Assembly (NCBI GenBank): GCA_025352845.1
Contig: JANXSC010000547.1
Location: forward strand, 1 to 6,542
DNA length: 6,542 nt
Reading direction: 5' to 3'
Source of the DNA: Opitutaceae bacterium
Lineage (GTDB): Bacteria > Verrucomicrobiota > Verrucomicrobiia > Opitutales > Opitutaceae
The position numbers and the translations under genes are program-made. Shown piece after piece: positions 5,607-6,542 of the stretch (positions are counted from its first letter, which is position 1; every line of letters begins with the position of its first letter). The notes under the pieces were generated by a model. It was not told the origin of the DNA. It was given only the letters and a program-made list of their open reading frames with translations, and did no database searches.

Positions 5607-6542
5607 TGCCGCGCGGGTTTTCAGTCCGGCTTGTCCTGGCGTGCGGCGTGGGCTGTGCCTTCGTGGCCGCCGCGGAGCTGCCCCCCGAGCACATCGAATT
5701 TTTCGAGGGAAAGATCCGGCCAATCCTTGCTGAGCGTTGCTACAAGTGCCACAGCGTGGAGTCGGGCAAGTCCAAGGGCGGCTTCCAGCTCGATACGCGC
5801 GACGCGTTGCGCAAGGGCGGCGATACCGGTCCGGCCATTGTGCCCGGCGATCCGGTGAAGAGCCTTCTCCTCGAGGCCGTGCGCTACGGAAACGAAGACT
5901 TGCAGATGCCGCCGAAGGAAGAGGGCGGCAAACTCCCCGCCGAACAAATCGCGGCGCTGGAGGAATGGATCAAACTCGGCGCGCCCGATCCGCGCGCGGG
6001 CGGCAAACCGCATCCGATGGACATCGCGGCGGCGCGGAAACACTGGGCCTTTCAACCGGTCACGAAGCCTGCGCTGCCCGAAGTGAAATACAGATCGTGG
6101 GTGCGGACACCGGTCGACCATTTCGTGCTCGCCCAATTTGAAGCGAAAGGAATCGCGGCGGCCGCACCCGCCGATGCGCGCACGTTGCTGCGCCGCGTGA
6201 CCTACGATCTCACGGGATTGCCGCCGACACCGGAAGGGATGGATGCCTTTGTGCGCGACTACCCGCGTGACGCGCGTGCCTACGATCGCACGATTGATCG
6301 GTTGCTGGCTTCGCCGCACTACGGCGAGCGGTGGGGACGCTTCTGGCTGGATGTGGCGCGTTATGCGGACACGCAGGGCTACCTCGTCGGCAACGCCGAG
6401 CGGCGTTTCGCCTACGCCTTCACCTATCGCGACTATGTCGTGCGCGCGTTTAACGATGACAAGCCCTTCGACCGTTTTATCGTCGAGCAGCTCGCCGCAG
6501 ATTGTCTGACGCTCGGCGAAGACAAGTCGGCGCTCGCGGCGT
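5606..6542 (+). CDS. PSCyt1/PSCyt2 (DUF1549) domain protein, N-terminal part, 3'-truncated by the window
   Basis: The ATG at 5606-5608 overlaps the TGA of the preceding DUF1501 gene (TGATG) and opens a frame of 312 codons that is still open at the window end. Residues 1-23 form a Sec signal peptide: Arg3 and Arg8, a hydrophobic stretch (LVLACGVGCAFVA), and a likely cleavage VAAA|E. PSCyt1 (PF07635) covers about 30-130, with one covalent-haem motif CYKCH at 45-49, the family signature GGFQLDTRDALRKGGDTGPAIVPG nearby, QMPPK at 100-104 (Met101 a candidate distal haem ligand) and ALEEWIKLGAP at 117-127. A linker with HWAFQPV follows, then PSCyt2/DUF1549 from about 165: TPVDHFVLAQFEAKGI, LLRRVTYDLTGLPPTPE, LLASPHYGERWGRFWLDVARYADTQGY (split 233-252 and 253-259), and DKPFDRFIVEQLAAD. 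PSD1/DUF1553 should follow outside the window. The protein should be exported, with haem attached by cytochrome c maturation. Its redox partner and substrate are unknown. Confidence 0.93.
   Translation, partial: MPRGFSVRLVLACGVGCAFVAAAELPPEHIEFFEGKIRPILAERCYKCHSVESGKSKGGFQLDTRDALRKGGDTGPAIVPGDPVKSLLLEAVRYGNEDLQMPPKEEGGKLPAEQIAALEEWIKLGAPDPRAGGKPHPMDIAAARKHWAFQPVTKPALPEVKYRSWVRTPVDHFVLAQFEAKGIAAAAPADARTLLRRVTYDLTGLPPTPEGMDAFVRDYPRDARAYDRTIDRLLASPHYGERWGRFWLDVARYADTQGYLVGNAERRFAYAFTYRDYVVRAFNDDKPFDRFIVEQLAADCLTLGEDKSALAA

Noticed and set aside
5606..5656. Possible lipoprotein signal (Cys13 or Cys17) in the second PSCyt protein
   Set aside because: Cys13 leaves too short a hydrophobic region and Cys17 lacks a hydrophobic residue at -3; an ordinary signal peptidase I site (AAA|E) fits better.
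1..6542. CRISPR arrays, insertion sequences, tRNA or rRNA genes, attachment sites
   Set aside because: No regularly spaced repeats, transposase motifs, terminal inverted repeats or RNA gene signatures were seen on either strand.

Overview
The window is GC-rich and almost entirely coding on the + strand. It carries gene families that mark the PVC superphylum (Planctomycetota/Verrucomicrobiota). These are two DUF1501 proteins with Tat signals and two large secreted proteins of the PSCyt1/PSCyt2(DUF1549)/PSD1(DUF1553) type, one truncated at each window edge. The GC-richness and the lack of Shine-Dalgarno motifs lead me to favour a verrucomicrobial (Opitutaceae-like) source over a planctomycete, but the sequence does not decide this.

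Layout, all + strand: (1) 2-1585, the C-terminal part of a PSCyt/PSD1 protein, beginning before the window; (2) 1602-3050, a complete DUF1501 protein 16 nt downstream; (3) 3113-3919, a complete sterol desaturase/fatty acid hydroxylase family membrane protein after a 62-nt gap; (4) 3920-4163, a 244-nt intergenic/leader stretch holding a weak 54-codon ORF and a long potential hairpin; (5) 4164-5606, a second DUF1501 protein of a different subtype; (6) 5606-6542, the N-terminal part of a second PSCyt1/PSCyt2 protein, sharing one base with the preceding stop (TGATG) and running off the end of the window.

The window therefore holds two PSCyt/DUF1501 gene pairs with opposite internal order (PSD1 then DUF1501; DUF1501 then PSCyt1), separated by a predicted di-iron membrane oxygenase. 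In PVC genomes such pairs are common and usually multi-copy. The products are predicted to be exported, the PSCyt partner through Sec with covalent haem and the DUF1501 partner through Tat as a folded protein with an alkaline-phosphatase-like fold. Their substrates are not established. The hydroxylase would act in the membrane on a lipid or sterol-like substrate; a link to its neighbours is only inferred from position.

I did not find a wholly new system. The most useful observations are the partial second PSCyt gene, the opposed pair order around the hydroxylase, the repeated TGATG gene ends, and the structured leader before the second DUF1501 gene.
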